This document shows, one piece after another, positions 1 through 10,377 of a stretch of 64,000 bases of DNA (the first letter of the stretch is position 1; each line of letters starts with the position of its first letter). The notes beneath the pieces are model-generated. The model worked only from the letters and a program-made list of their open reading frames with translations. It was not told where the DNA came from and did not search any database. Source of the stretch: Bifidobacterium reuteri DSM 23975 (GTDB lineage: Bacteria; Actinomycetota; Actinomycetes; Actinomycetales; Bifidobacteriaceae). Made by a program: the position numbers and the translations under genes. Location: positions 186,001-250,000 of the forward strand of contig NZ_JGZK01000003.1 in NCBI RefSeq assembly GCF_000741695.1, written 5' to 3'.

Positions 1-278
1 GCATGGCCGTCACCTCAAACATCACAGGCGTGATGCCTCAAATGCCGGCCTCGTTGCCGTACGACCGGATGCCGGCTGGTTTGTCCGGGTTTGAGGTGGC
101 GGGGATGGATGGTGTCTATCATCCCGCTGACGCACGGATTGACGGCGATTCGGTAATCGTTGAATCCGATGCCGTCGCCGAACCCGTGGCGGTGCGTTAC
201 GGCTGGTACAGCTGGGGGCCGGCACCGTTGTTCAATGGGGATGGCCTGCCGTCCGCGCCATTCCAGTCGCGGGTCTGA
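1..278 (+). CDS. Sialate O-acetylesterase, C-terminal fragment (5' end outside window)
   Basis: The reading frame is already open at the first base and stops at 276-278, so this is the end of a longer gene. The last 90 or so residues end in VRYGWYSWGPAPLFNGDGLP, which matches the usual C-terminus of SASA-family sialic-acid 9-O-acetylesterases (typically VRYGW..., then an asparagine-rich stretch, then GLPAxPFR). That family removes O-acetyl groups from sialic acids on host glycans so that sialidases and the sialic-acid catabolic pathway can act. The catalytic SGNH serine and histidine would lie upstream and cannot be seen. The methionine at position 3 is probably internal. The family call is fairly secure; the exact substrate is not. 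Confidence 0.75.
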   Translation, partial: MAVTSNITGVMPQMPASLPYDRMPAGLSGFEVAGMDGVYHPADARIDGDSVIVESDAVAEPVAVRYGWYSWGPAPLFNGDGLPSAPFQSRV

Positions 279-360
279 ACAGCCAGGATGGCGCCGTAGC
301 GCCAACTTGAACCCGGCACGGCGCATCGCCTATAATCCGCCGACACGATCGCTACGATTG

Positions 361-414
361 CCAAAAACGAAAGGGGGCTTCCCATCGCACTGCATGCGTG
401 CTTTGGGGAGCCCC
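361..414 (-). terminator. Rho-independent terminator of the pnt operon
   Basis: Arms 374-383 and 405-414 form a 10-bp GC-rich stem with one wobble pair. On the minus strand the stem is followed by a T-rich tract (TTTCGTTTTT), as expected for an intrinsic terminator just after pntB. Confidence 0.75.
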
Positions 415-441
415 TGTTCTATGGATTATGGATTGCGGCAA

Positions 442-1865
<1,424 letters not shown>

Positions 1866-1866
<1 letters not shown>

Positions 1867-2171
1867 TACTTCGACTCTCCCTTCTTCTCGTTCTTATTGG
1901 ATTTGAACATCTCCAGCATGTGGTCGGTGACCACATAGCCGCCGACCACGTTCATCGTGCCGAGCACGGCGGCCAGGAAGATGAACACATAGGCCAATGG
2001 CGAATTGGCTTCGGCGGCCACAATCACCACGCCGACGATGACGATGCCGTGGATGGAGTTCGCGCCGGACATCAACGGCGTGTGCAGGGTCGCCGGCACC
2101 TTGCCGATGACCTCGATGCCGATGAGCAGCGCGAGCACAAATAAGGTGATGGATACGACGAGTGTAGGCAT
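1866..2171 (-). CDS. pntAB: NAD(P) transhydrogenase subunit alpha, membrane part (PntA part 2)
   Basis: A protein of about 101 residues with three predicted membrane helices: one near the N-terminus (LVVSITLFVLALLIG), one around INSIHGIVIVGVVIVAA, and one in FIFLAAVLGTMNVVGG ending in VTDHMLEMFK. This is the membrane part of the alpha subunit, encoded separately from the NAD-binding part, as in many actinobacteria and alphaproteobacteria. An in-frame TTG lies two codons upstream, but the ATG at 2171 has AAGGA at good spacing and was preferred. It sits between pntAA (21-base gap) and pntB (overlapping). The family is recognised from this arrangement together with sequence. Confidence 0.9.
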
Positions 2172-2192
2172 GATCAATCCTTCTTCCTTGAC

Positions 2193-3353
2193 TCACTCGG
2201 ATTTCGTGGCAAGCTCTTCGGCCGGAACGACCTCGGCGCGGCCGGCGACCACCAAAGCGTCGTCCAGCTCTTCGCTCAGATCCTGACTGAGCTTGCCGTC
2301 GCGAATGAAGTGCACGAGAATGTCGGCCACGTTGCGGGCCAGCAGGTTGGATGCAGTGGTGGCCACGCCGGAGGCGAGGTACGGGGCGCCGATCAGCTTG
2401 ACGCCGCCCTCGGTCACCTGCTCCCCCACTGCCGAACCCTCGACATTGCCGCCGAGCTCGGAGGCCGCGCAGTCGACGACCACGGCACCCCGGTGCAGTC
2501 CCTTGACGCCGGCGGCGGTGAGCAGTACCGGAGGCTTGCGGCCGGGAACCTTGGCTGTGGTGATGATGATGTCGAATTCGGCGGCCTTCTTGTCCACTGC
2601 AGCCTGCTGTTGCGCCTGCTCTTCGGCACTCAGCGCACGGGCGTAGCCGCCCTCACCCTGACCTGCGGAGAAATCGAGCCCCAAATCGAGGAACTTGGCG
2701 CCAAGGGACTCGACCTCCCCCTTGGACGCAGGACGAACATCGTAGGCAGTGACCACTGCACCGAGTCGACGCAGCGTGCCGATGGCCTGCAGTCCGGCGA
2801 TGCCGGCTCCGAGCACCAGCGCCTTGGCCGGGCGGATGGTGCCGGCTGCGGTGGTCATCATCGGCAGGAACGACCCATAGGCGTCAGCTGCCGTGATGGC
2901 AGCCTTGTATCCCATGACCGAGTTCTGTGAGGTCATCTCGTCCATAGACTGGGCGCTGGAGAGCTTGCGCGGCAGCTTCTCGATGCCGATGCCGACCAAT
3001 CCGGCTTGCTCCAACGCGTCGATGTACTCGGCATCCGTGAAGGAACCGAGCATGCCGATAACCCACTGGCCGGCTGTGAGCTTGCTGACTGTTCCTGCGG
3101 ATGGCCTGTCGACGAAGCCGAGTGCATCGGCCTTGCCCAGCACGGTTGCACGGTCGGAGACCACGGCTCCGGCTTTCTCATAATCCTCATCGGTGTATTC
3201 TGCGGCAGTCCCGGCACCGGATTCGATGATGCAGGAGACTGCGTTCCTGCGCAGCCGGGTGACGATATCCGGCGTCAGCGCGACGCGGGACTCCGTTTCG
3301 GACGTTTCGTTCACAACGCCGAACACCACGGTGGGTTCTTGGGTTTCAGCCAT
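2193..3353 (-). CDS. pntAA: NAD(P) transhydrogenase subunit alpha, NAD-binding part (PntA part 1)
   Basis: A 386-residue soluble subunit (domain I) that binds NAD(H) and passes hydride to PntB. Residues 1 to about 145 are the alanine-dehydrogenase/PNT N-domain. Around residues 170-350 is the Rossmann domain, with the nucleotide loop VLGAGIAGLQAIGTLRR at about 180-196 followed by YDVRP. The mobile loop region around SAQSMDEMTSQNS is present. The start has AAAGGGG upstream. It is the first gene of the pnt operon, so it probably follows the promoter directly. In an anaerobe without a full respiratory chain or TCA cycle, the complex would supply NADPH for biosynthesis at the cost of the proton gradient; this last point is inference. 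Confidence 0.95.
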   Translation of the reverse strand: MAETQEPTVVFGVVNETSETESRVALTPDIVTRLRRNAVSCIIESGAGTAAEYTDEDYEKAGAVVSDRATVLGKADALGFVDRPSAGTVSKLTAGQWVIGMLGSFTDAEYIDALEQAGLVGIGIEKLPRKLSSAQSMDEMTSQNSVMGYKAAITAADAYGSFLPMMTTAAGTIRPAKALVLGAGIAGLQAIGTLRRLGAVVTAYDVRPASKGEVESLGAKFLDLGLDFSAGQGEGGYARALSAEEQAQQQAAVDKKAAEFDIIITTAKVPGRKPPVLLTAAGVKGLHRGAVVVDCAASELGGNVEGSAVGEQVTEGGVKLIGAPYLASGVATTASNLLARNVADILVHFIRDGKLSQDLSEELDDALVVAGRAEVVPAEELATKSE

Positions 3354-3661
3354 GAGACCCCTTTCTGTTCAACTTTGAATGGAAATGATTATCCAGATGC
3401 AAGTGTAACCGCAACATGTCCGATGCATCGGTTGATTTCTTACCGTTGCGCGAGGTTTTCCTACGGTTGCGTAAGGTGACGAGTTCGGTTCGCGCGATTA
3501 CAATTTGTCTGTTGAGAAGCGTTCGGGCGCCACTGGCCTATGCCCGGACGGCATTGACACGTATAGCAGGAGCAAGAATTGTCGGTTATCAATTCCTTCA
3601 CGCAACACACCATCGACCTCACCCGTAGGCGCTGAGGCTGGGGTCCGACTTCGTCCACCCA
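3354..3661. other. Divergent intergenic region between pntAA and fadD
   Basis: About 300 bases separate the divergent pnt operon and fadD. Apart from the weak pnt promoter there is a TTGACA at 3554-3559, which could be a -35 for fadD, but no convincing -10 follows at 16-18 bases. I see no conserved RNA, strong hairpin or further gene. An in-frame TAG at 3626-3628 limits how far upstream fadD can start. Confidence 0.5.
3388..3416 (-). promoter_or_regulatory. Possible promoter of the pnt operon
   Basis: On the minus strand TGTTGC (3416-3411) and GATAAT (3393-3388) are separated by 17 bases and lie about 35 bases before the pntAA start. The -10 is good and the -35 is weak. Confidence 0.35.
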
Positions 3662-5611
3662 GTGCACGACGACACTCCGGACGAGCCCGATTACCTGTCC
3701 AACGCCGACGTGCCGGTCGAAGCCGACATCGCACTGCCGCATAGCGATGACTGGGATGACGGACATCTGACCGTCACCGACATCGATCCGGTTTCGGGTC
3801 TGCTCACCACCTCCACCGAAGGCAACCCGCCGCTGGATGAGGGCACGTCCATCTACGACCTGTATGCGGACCGCGCCAAGCGCATGGGCAACGAACCTCT
3901 GTATACGTACAAGTCAGGCAACGAGTGGGTCACCGTGACCGCCAACGAGTTCCTGGCCGACGTGCGTGCGGTGGCCAAGGGCCTACTGCATTACGGTCTG
4001 AAAAAGGGCGATGCCGTGGCGTTCATGTGCCGCACGTCATATGACTGGGATCTGACGGACGCGGCGATCATGGCCTGTGGCGGCGTGCTGGCGACCATCT
4101 ACGACACCGATTCCGCCGAGCAGATCCGCAACATCGTCAACAATTCCGATGCACGTCTGCTGATCGTGCAGGATGCCGACATGCGCGAGAAGGCGGATGG
4201 CGCTGTGGAGGAATGCCCGTCTCTCGAGCACATCCTCACCATCGAAACCGGTGCGCTTGACGAAATCAAGGCGTACGGCGCCGGCGTGTCGGACGAGGAA
4301 CTGGACGAGCGCATCGATTCGGTGAAGAAGACCGATCTGTGCTCCATCGTCTACACGTCCGGTTCCACCGCTGCGCCCAAGGGCGTGGAGATGACCCATG
4401 AGCACTACTGCCAGACCGCGCTGAATCTGCCGGACTACATGCCCGAGCTGTTGCACGACAAGAGGAACACCATCCTGCTGTTCCTGCCGCAGGCGCATTC
4501 CTTCGCCCGCGCCATCAACTACATCGTCGTTGCCTCGGACATTCACATCTACATCGCCACCGGCATCAAGACGCTGATCGGCGACTTGCAGGTGGCCAAG
4601 CCTTCCATCATGATCGTGGTGCCGCGCGTGTTGGAGAAGGTGTACAACGCCGCATCGCAGAAGGCCGGGCACGGCCCCAAAGGCGTGGTGTTCGCTTCCG
4701 CCGTGGTAGCCGCTCAGGATTACATGAAGGAAATCTCGGCAAACGGGAAGGCCGGAGCCCTGACCAGAGCCCGTCGTGCAGCATTCGATCCTATTGTCTA
4801 TTCGTCCTTGCGCGAGGTACTTGGCGGACGAGCCAAGTGGTTTGTGGCCGGTGGCGCTCCGCTCGATCCCGAACTGCTGGCCTTCTTCCGTGGCGCGAAC
4901 GTGCCGGTGTATGAAGGTTATGGTCTGACCGAAACGACCGCTCCGTGCGCCTTTAACCCGCTGGGGACCCCGTTCCACGCCGGATCCGTCGGCATCGCGT
5001 TCCCCGGTTTCTCCCTGCGCATTGCCGAAGATGGCGAAATCCAGGTCAAGGGTCGTGCCGTGTTCCCGCGTTATCACAAGAACGACGAGGCGACTGAATT
5101 GTCGTTCACCGAGGACGGATGGTACGCCACCGGCGATTTGGGCCGCATCGACAACGACGGCTTCCTGTACATCACCGGCCGCAAGAAGGACCTCATCATC
5201 ACCGCAGGCGGCAAGAACGTCTCCCCCGGCCCGATCGAAGAAGTGATTCAACGTTGCGAGATCGTCTCCCAAGCTCTGGTGCTGGGCGACAAGCGCCCGT
5301 TCATCTCCGCGCTCATCACGCTGGATGAGGAATCGTTGCGCCCGTGGCTGGCCGCAAAAGGTCTGGACGAGCACATGTCGATGGAGGACGCCGCGCAGAA
5401 CGCCGCGGTGCGCGCCGAAGTGCAGAAGTGGGTCGATCAGGCCAACGAAGGCGTCTCCAGGGCCGAGTCCGTGCGCAAGTTCATCATCCTGCCTGAGGAA
5501 TTCACCCAGGAGAACGGTCTGATGACCGCATCGATGAAGGTGATTCGCCCCAAGGTCATCAAGCGCTACTCCACCTTGCTGAACACCCAGATGTACACCA
5601 GGAAGAAGTAA
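3662..5611 (+). CDS. fadD: Long-chain fatty acid--CoA ligase (AMP-dependent synthetase)
   Basis: A protein of about 649 residues that activates fatty acids with ATP and CoA. The adenylate-forming motifs are in order: the phosphate loop YTSGSTAAPKGVEMTH near residue 232, YGLTETTAP near 419, TGDLGRIDNDGFLYITGR near 490-507, and the hinge-lysine region KKDLIITAGGKNVSP after it. The phosphate loop has TA where most members have TG. The GTG at 3662 is the earliest usable start after the in-frame TAG at 3626-3628, but no Shine-Dalgarno precedes it, so the mRNA may be leaderless or the true start internal. Bifidobacteria lack beta-oxidation, so the product more likely feeds membrane lipid synthesis or recycling. 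It is monocistronic and ends at a strong terminator. Confidence 0.9.
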   Translation: MHDDTPDEPDYLSNADVPVEADIALPHSDDWDDGHLTVTDIDPVSGLLTTSTEGNPPLDEGTSIYDLYADRAKRMGNEPLYTYKSGNEWVTVTANEFLADVRAVAKGLLHYGLKKGDAVAFMCRTSYDWDLTDAAIMACGGVLATIYDTDSAEQIRNIVNNSDARLLIVQDADMREKADGAVEECPSLEHILTIETGALDEIKAYGAGVSDEELDERIDSVKKTDLCSIVYTSGSTAAPKGVEMTHEHYCQTALNLPDYMPELLHDKRNTILLFLPQAHSFARAINYIVVASDIHIYIATGIKTLIGDLQVAKPSIMIVVPRVLEKVYNAASQKAGHGPKGVVFASAVVAAQDYMKEISANGKAGALTRARRAAFDPIVYSSLREVLGGRAKWFVAGGAPLDPELLAFFRGANVPVYEGYGLTETTAPCAFNPLGTPFHAGSVGIAFPGFSLRIAEDGEIQVKGRAVFPRYHKNDEATELSFTEDGWYATGDLGRIDNDGFLYITGRKKDLIITAGGKNVSPGPIEEVIQRCEIVSQALVLGDKRPFISALITLDEESLRPWLAAKGLDEHMSMEDAAQNAAVRAEVQKWVDQANEGVSRAESVRKFIILPEEFTQENGLMTASMKVIRPKVIKRYSTLLNTQMYTRKK

Positions 5612-5634
5612 ACGAAAACAGCATGCGGATATGA

Positions 5635-5670
5635 GGAGGGGCTTCCCGATTGGGAAGCCCCTCCTTCGTT
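5635..5670 (+). terminator. Intrinsic terminator after fadD, probably bidirectional
   Basis: A perfect 13-bp stem (5635-5647 with 5652-5664) and a 4-base loop are followed by TTCGTT. It lies between the convergent fadD and era. Confidence 0.85.
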
Positions 5671-5680
5671 GATGAATGCA

Positions 5681-5729
5681 CTACCCCTCAGCCCCGCTTC
5701 GCGGGACAGCTCCCCTGACAAGGGGAGCC
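5681..5729. repeat. Dispersed palindromic repeat, copy 1
   Basis: CCCCTCAGCCCCGCTTCGCG followed by GACAGCTCCCCTGACAAGGGGAGCC forms two small adjacent hairpins. Related sequences occur at 24571-24617 and 35184-35235. The shared plan is C-rich leader, then GCTTCGC (or CCTTCGG) hairpin, then CCCCTCAxxAGGGG hairpin. It lies between a terminator and the era stop codon. Confidence 0.65.
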
Positions 5730-5738
5730 GATATACCG

Positions 5739-6770
5739 TCAGAAGCCAAGGCGCTCTAGCTGCTTAGGATCGGACTGCCAGCCTTTGGCCACCTTGACAT
5801 GGAGGTCGAGTTTCGCCTTCTGCCCGACAATGCGGTTGACCGGCGTGCGCAGCTTCTTCTTCACGTAGGTAAGGTTCGACGCGCCTTTGCCGATGATGAT
5901 CGGCTTCTGCGAGTCGCGTTCCACATAGATCGACACATGCACTTCGGCCTTGCCGTCATAGCCGGCACCGGTTTCGTTGTCCTGCGGATAATCGATGGAG
6001 TCCACCACAACCGCCAGCGAATGAGGCAACTCATCATCCAACGCTTCGAGGAACGTTCCACGGACGAGTTCGGCGATGGTCTCTTCCGGACGCTCCTCAC
6101 TGATCATGTCGGTGGGATACATCTTTGGGCCTTCGGGCATATGCTCGATGAGCACCTTCTTGACCTCGTCGAGATTGTCGTATTCCAACGCGCTCACCGG
6201 TACGATGTCGGTGAAATCGGCGAAACCATTGATTTCAATGAGCTTGTTGATCAGAGCCTGTCTGTTCAGCTCATCGATCTTGGTGACGATGGCGATCAGC
6301 GGAATCTTCCAGGAAAACGTGCCGTCTTCGCGCTTGACGGCGAAATCGGTACGCAAACGGGACAGGATGCGCTTGTCACCGGGACCGATCTCCTGATCTG
6401 CGGGAAGCAGGAACGCCACCTCGTCCACATCGGACAGCGATTCCTCCACCACATCGTTCAATCGTTGCCCCAGCAATGTGCGCGGCCTGTGAATGCCGGG
6501 TGTGTCCACCAGCACCAGCTGCGCATGCTCGGTGGTCAGAATGCCTCGGATGGCCTTACGCGTGGTCTCCGGTCGAGATGATGCGATGGCGATCTGCTTG
6601 CCGATAAGCGCGTTGATCAGCGTGGACTTGCCCACATTCGGACGCCCCACCACGGCAACGAATCCGGAGCGGTATGGCACCTCTGACGCTTCATGGGTGC
6701 GGTCCGCATCCTGTACGGACACGGCAACCGCCATGTTCACGGCTTCATTCTGATCATCGCTTTGGGTCAT
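5739..6770 (-). CDS. era: GTPase Era, ribosome assembly factor
   Basis: A 343-residue GTPase that binds the 3' end of 16S rRNA and helps 30S maturation at the membrane. G1 GRPNVGKS is at residues 42-49 and G3 DTPG at 89-92; the G4-type VTKIDE follows. A C-terminal KH RNA-binding domain (IIIGKGASNLTYVKKKLR) ends the protein. The reading frame is open further upstream, but the ATG at 6770 has AAGGAG at ideal spacing and starts one base after the stop of the CBS-domain gene. A 35-residue N-terminal extension precedes the G domain, longer than in E. coli Era. It is last in the rsmE-HIT-phoH-ybeY-corC-era operon, a conserved arrangement linking rRNA processing factors. Confidence 0.95.
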   Translation of the reverse strand: MTQSDDQNEAVNMAVAVSVQDADRTHEASEVPYRSGFVAVVGRPNVGKSTLINALIGKQIAIASSRPETTRKAIRGILTTEHAQLVLVDTPGIHRPRTLLGQRLNDVVEESLSDVDEVAFLLPADQEIGPGDKRILSRLRTDFAVKREDGTFSWKIPLIAIVTKIDELNRQALINKLIEINGFADFTDIVPVSALEYDNLDEVKKVLIEHMPEGPKMYPTDMISEERPEETIAELVRGTFLEALDDELPHSLAVVVDSIDYPQDNETGAGYDGKAEVHVSIYVERDSQKPIIIGKGASNLTYVKKKLRTPVNRIVGQKAKLDLHVKVAKGWQSDPKQLERLGF

Positions 6771-6771
6771 A

Positions 6772-8211
6772 TCACTCCTTGTCGGCGTTGCCGGCGTTCT
6801 GCCCATCCCCGTCGGATGCGCCACCGTCATTCTCACTGATTGTGCCATCTTCCTCGTCACCCTCGACGTGTGCCGGTTCTACGACGATGGTGGAGACCTT
6901 CTTACGGCGTCCTGCGGAATCGACCGCAGTCAGACGCAGTCCACGAGTGACTGCGGAGGCCCCGACGATCGGAACCCGTCCGATCAGCTTGGTCAGCAGA
7001 CCATAAACGGTATCCACATCGTCCTCGTCGATGTCGATCTCGAAGATCTCCTCGAGCTCGGCGATCGGCGTACGCGCGGGCATCTTCCACTTGTTCTCGC
7101 CTATCTTTTCCGGCTCACTGTGCTGGATGCGGTCATGTTCGTCCTCGAGTTCGCCGACGATCTGTTCAAGCGTGTCCTCGATGGTCACCATACCGGCGAT
7201 ACCGCCATATTCGTCCACGACCACAGCCACATGCTGACGGGAACGCTGCATCTCATGGAACAGGTCATCCACCGGCTTGGACTCAGGCACCAGCAGAGGC
7301 TGACGGACGATCGACTCCACCTCGCGGCTTAGAGCGGACGGGTTGAAGGCGGTGGCACGCACGGCATCCTTGAGATACGCCACGCCGATCAGATCATCGA
7401 CATCCTCGCCAATGACCGGCACACGGGAGAATCCGGAACGGGAGAACAGTTTCAATGCCGAAGACAACGTGGTGCCGCGCTCCATGCAAATCATGTCGGT
7501 GCGAGGAACCATGATCTCGCGGGTCAGCGTATCGGACAACGTCAGCACGTTGCGCAGCATTTCGGAGACTTCGGGATCGAAATCATTGGATTCGACCAAG
7601 CGATCGATGGCGGCCTTGCCTTGCTCGAGCTGTATTTTCTCCAGCTCCTCATCGTCCGACAGGTCGGAATCCTTGGACTTGCGCCCCGCCCCCTTGCCGT
7701 TCTTTTCGGAACCGATGCGGGCGAACGGCGTGATCTTGCATCCCAATGCGACGATGGTCGAACTGGACAGCATGATCTCCACAGGCTTGGCCATACCGGT
7801 TGTGCGCGGACGCACCAACACGGAGACCACGGCCACCACGATGGCGAACAGGAACCCCGCCAGCAGGCTAATCCATAGCTCAAGCCCCCATAATGACGTG
7901 ATGGCGCATACGAGGACGCCATCAAGCACATTGCAGGTGATGCGGAAGAAAGCGCAACTGCCTGCCGTGGCATACCGATTCGCAATCAGACGCTGCACCC
8001 GGTGAATCTTGTCGATTTTCTTCATCTTGAGGAACTGACTCATTTCAGAGTCGGTCTGCACTTCAAGAATCATGTTGTTCAGGCTGGCGCGGGTCACGCG
8101 GGCGACTGCGCCTTCGGCCGCCGCCATCGTCAGGGACAGCCAGACGAAAAAGGCAGCGGTCAGTACAAGAATGACAGTGACTGAGATGAGGGTGGTACTG
8201 GAATACTCCAT
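6772..8211 (-). CDS. CNNM/CorC-type transporter (DUF21, CBS pair, CorC_HlyC domain)
   Basis: A 479-residue membrane protein of the 'hemolysin C' family, now usually regarded as Mg2+/Co2+ efflux or homeostasis proteins. A first helix spans about residues 9-33, and further helices near 85-140 complete the DUF21/CNNM membrane domain. Then come a CBS pair (about 205-325, including EIMVPRTDMICMERGTTLSS and VVVDEYGGIAGMVTIEDTLE) and a CorC_HlyC domain near 335-420. The last 45 or so residues are acidic and low complexity. It sits between ybeY (24-base gap) and era (1-base gap) and is clearly co-transcribed. The old hemolysin name should not be taken as a virulence function. Confidence 0.88.
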   Translation of the reverse strand: MEYSSTTLISVTVILVLTAAFFVWLSLTMAAAEGAVARVTRASLNNMILEVQTDSEMSQFLKMKKIDKIHRVQRLIANRYATAGSCAFFRITCNVLDGVLVCAITSLWGLELWISLLAGFLFAIVVAVVSVLVRPRTTGMAKPVEIMLSSSTIVALGCKITPFARIGSEKNGKGAGRKSKDSDLSDDEELEKIQLEQGKAAIDRLVESNDFDPEVSEMLRNVLTLSDTLTREIMVPRTDMICMERGTTLSSALKLFSRSGFSRVPVIGEDVDDLIGVAYLKDAVRATAFNPSALSREVESIVRQPLLVPESKPVDDLFHEMQRSRQHVAVVVDEYGGIAGMVTIEDTLEQIVGELEDEHDRIQHSEPEKIGENKWKMPARTPIAELEEIFEIDIDEDDVDTVYGLLTKLIGRVPIVGASAVTRGLRLTAVDSAGRRKKVSTIVVEPAHVEGDEEDGTISENDGGASDGDGQNAGNADKE

Positions 8212-8235
8212 GGTGATGATGTGCCGTCCTTGAAT

Positions 8236-8787
8236 CTATTGTTTGGCGTTGAGATCTCGTCCGGTGCCATGCGAGGCATCGTATATGGCCAATGCGTCGG
8301 GCGTGCCTTCCGGCAGCGTGGCCTGCACGTTGGCGTCCTGACGCAAAGCGAAGAACGTGAGCAGCAATTGGCGCTGCAGACCGAACATCTGCCGCTCCTG
8401 TTCGGGAGTCGTGTGATCGTATCCGAGCAGATGCAGAATGCCGTGGATGGTGAGCAGCAGCATCTCGCTCATTGTGCTGTGTCCGGCTGCGGCGGCCTGC
8501 TGTGCGGCGACCCAGGGACAGATGACGATATCGCCGAGTACACCCTCCATGACGGTTTTGCCGTCTCCAGGACGCAGCTCATCCATCGGAAAACTCATGA
8601 CGTCAGTAGGCCCCTCGAGATTCATCCATCTCATGTGGAGTTCCGCGATGGGGTCGGGGTCCACGAACATGATGGTCAGATCAGACTGGGTGCTGACCCG
8701 CATCTGATCGAGCACCCATATGCCCAGATCGGAGAACACCTTGGGGTCGATGTTCCACTGGGTTTCATTGGTCACGTCAACGCTCAT
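8236..8787 (-). CDS. ybeY: Endoribonuclease YbeY (16S rRNA maturation)
   Basis: A 183-residue single-strand-specific metallo-endoribonuclease needed for 16S rRNA 3' maturation and 70S quality control. The zinc motif [11 protein letters not shown] is present and the following [10 protein letters not shown] is typical. The ATG at 8787 has GAGGAG upstream and overlaps the end of phoH by 11 bases, indicating translational coupling. A longer open frame upstream gives 15 extra residues without a ribosome binding site. The C-terminus is about 20 residues longer than in the E. coli protein. Confidence 0.93.
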   Translation of the reverse strand: MSVDVTNETQWNIDPKVFSDLGIWVLDQMRVSTQSDLTIMFVDPDPIAELHMRWMNLEGPTDVMSFPMDELRPGDGKTVMEGVLGDIVICPWVAAQQAAAAGHSTMSEMLLLTIHGILHLLGYDHTTPEQERQMFGLQRQLLLTFFALRQDANVQATLPEGTPDALAIYDASHGTGRDLNAKQ

Positions 8788-9931
8788 TGGACTCCTCGCT
8801 CGGGTTCGTCGTTTCCACGGGCTTTGCGGCATGCCGTCGGCCTCTCATACCGCGATGATCTCCTGCAATCGCCGCATGGCGGTCGTACGCCGCCACGATC
8901 CTGCCGACCAGCTGGTGACGCACCACATCCTCGGTATTCAGATGCACGAAGGCGATGTCGTCGATGCCGTCCAGAATCCCCTCGATGGTGGCGAGGCCGG
9001 AACGGGGAACGGCCAGATCGACCTGGGTGATATCGCCGGTGATCACCATCCGCGTATTGAAGCCGAGACGGGTGAGGAACATCTTCATCTGCTGTTCAGT
9101 GGTGTTCTGAGCCTCGTCGAGAATCACGAAGGCGTCATTGAGCGTACGCCCGCGCATGTATGCGAGAGGCGCCACCTCGATGGTGTTGTCGTCCATGAGC
9201 TTCTTGAGCTGATCGGCGCCCAGCATGTCGCCGAGCGCGTCATACAGCGGGCGCAGATAGGGGTCGACCTTGTCGTTCAGCGTGCCGGGCAGGAAGCCCA
9301 GGTTTTCGCCGGCCTCCACCGCAGGACGGGTGAGGATGATTCGACGGATTTCCTTGTCCTGGAACGCCCGCACGGCTTTGGCTACCGCAAGATAGGTCTT
9401 GCCGGTGCCGGCAGGCCCGATGCCAAAGGTGATGGTATGTGACGCAATGGCGTTCACATATGCCATCTGGCCGGGCGTCTTGGCCCGTACGGGCACACCT
9501 GCGGCAAAGGTGATGACGCCGGGGACAATGGGTTTGCGATACACAGGGTCGTGCGCTCCTGCCGTACGCGCACGGGAACGCTCGGCGACCGTCGACCGCA
9601 CGAGTCTGTCATGCGCCGGCCCGTGGCCGGGATGCTCGAGCCGTACGTGGTTCTTCAATACGTTCTGGTCAAGCATGCGACGCACGGTATCCGCATCCAT
9701 CGGAGCGGTATACGCGGCCTGGATGATGGTATTGATGAACTCTTCGGCCTGTGCCGCCTGCGACTCGGTCTGCTTGGATCGGGAGACTATGGCCACACGA
9801 TTGCCCCGCACGATGATGGTCAGGTCGGAGAAGGCCCTCTCCACCTCACGAATGACCTCGTCGACCGGACCGAACACAGCTACCGGGTCAAGCTGGGAAG
9901 GAATGGTGATGGTGCGTGTTGTTGTTGCCAC
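8777..9931 (-). CDS. phoH: PhoH-like ATPase
   Basis: A 384-residue P-loop ATPase of the PhoH/PhoL family. The Walker [11 protein letters not shown] ends at about residue 179 and the Walker [18 protein letters not shown] follows. The N-terminal 130 residues contain a KH-like region found in PhoH proteins that neighbour ybeY. The family is thought to be an RNA helicase-like partner of YbeY, and the overlap with ybeY here supports that pairing. Length is normal. The molecular substrate is not settled. Confidence 0.9.
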   Translation of the reverse strand: MATTTRTITIPSQLDPVAVFGPVDEVIREVERAFSDLTIIVRGNRVAIVSRSKQTESQAAQAEEFINTIIQAAYTAPMDADTVRRMLDQNVLKNHVRLEHPGHGPAHDRLVRSTVAERSRARTAGAHDPVYRKPIVPGVITFAAGVPVRAKTPGQMAYVNAIASHTITFGIGPAGTGKTYLAVAKAVRAFQDKEIRRIILTRPAVEAGENLGFLPGTLNDKVDPYLRPLYDALGDMLGADQLKKLMDDNTIEVAPLAYMRGRTLNDAFVILDEAQNTTEQQMKMFLTRLGFNTRMVITGDITQVDLAVPRSGLATIEGILDGIDDIAFVHLNTEDVVRHQLVGRIVAAYDRHAAIAGDHRGMRGRRHAAKPVETTNPSEESNER

Positions 9932-9946
9932 GGGAAGAATGGATTC

Positions 9947-10285
9947 CTATTCGTCGAGCTTTTCACCGGTCAGCACATGCGCATGCACGTGGAATACCGT
10001 CTGTCCGGCGTCAAGGCCGGTATTGAACACCAGCCGGTACGCCCCGTGGAAGGATTCATCGGCGATATGCTGGGCGATGGATACGATGTGCGCCAGTTCG
10101 GCAGGATCGGCTGCGGCAAGTTCGGCGGCATTGGCGTAGTGCTTCTTGGGCACTACCAGAACATGAATCTTCGCTTTGGGATTGATGTCCTTGAACGCGT
10201 ACGTGGTGTCGTCTTCATAGACCTTGCTGCTGGGAATCTGACCTGCGATGATCTTGCAGAACAGGCATTCATCGGATTCGCTCAT
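9947..10285 (-). CDS. HIT-family nucleotide hydrolase
   Basis: A 112-residue histidine-triad protein. The active-site triad HVHAH is near the C-terminus, and the N-terminal ECLFCKIIAGQIPSSKVYED is typical of HINT-type purine nucleoside phosphoramidases, including a CxxC-like metal pair. Two adjacent ATG codons exist; the second (10285) is better spaced from GAGGAG. It lies 15 bases from phoH in the same operon, an order common in actinobacteria. The physiological substrate is not predictable from sequence. Confidence 0.88.
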   Translation of the reverse strand: MSESDECLFCKIIAGQIPSSKVYEDDTTYAFKDINPKAKIHVLVVPKKHYANAAELAAADPAELAHIVSIAQHIADESFHGAYRLVFNTGLDAGQTVFHVHAHVLTGEKLDE

Positions 10286-10377
10286 CATGCTCCTCGTTCT
10301 TCTGTGGTTGCATTCCTGTTTCAGCTTAGCGCGAGGCCGTTACTCGATGTGACGGAAAACCGCTGTTCAACACCGAT

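Noticed and set aside
6772..8211. Hemolysin or virulence function
   Set aside because: The name is historical; the DUF21-CBS-CorC layout points to metal ion homeostasis.
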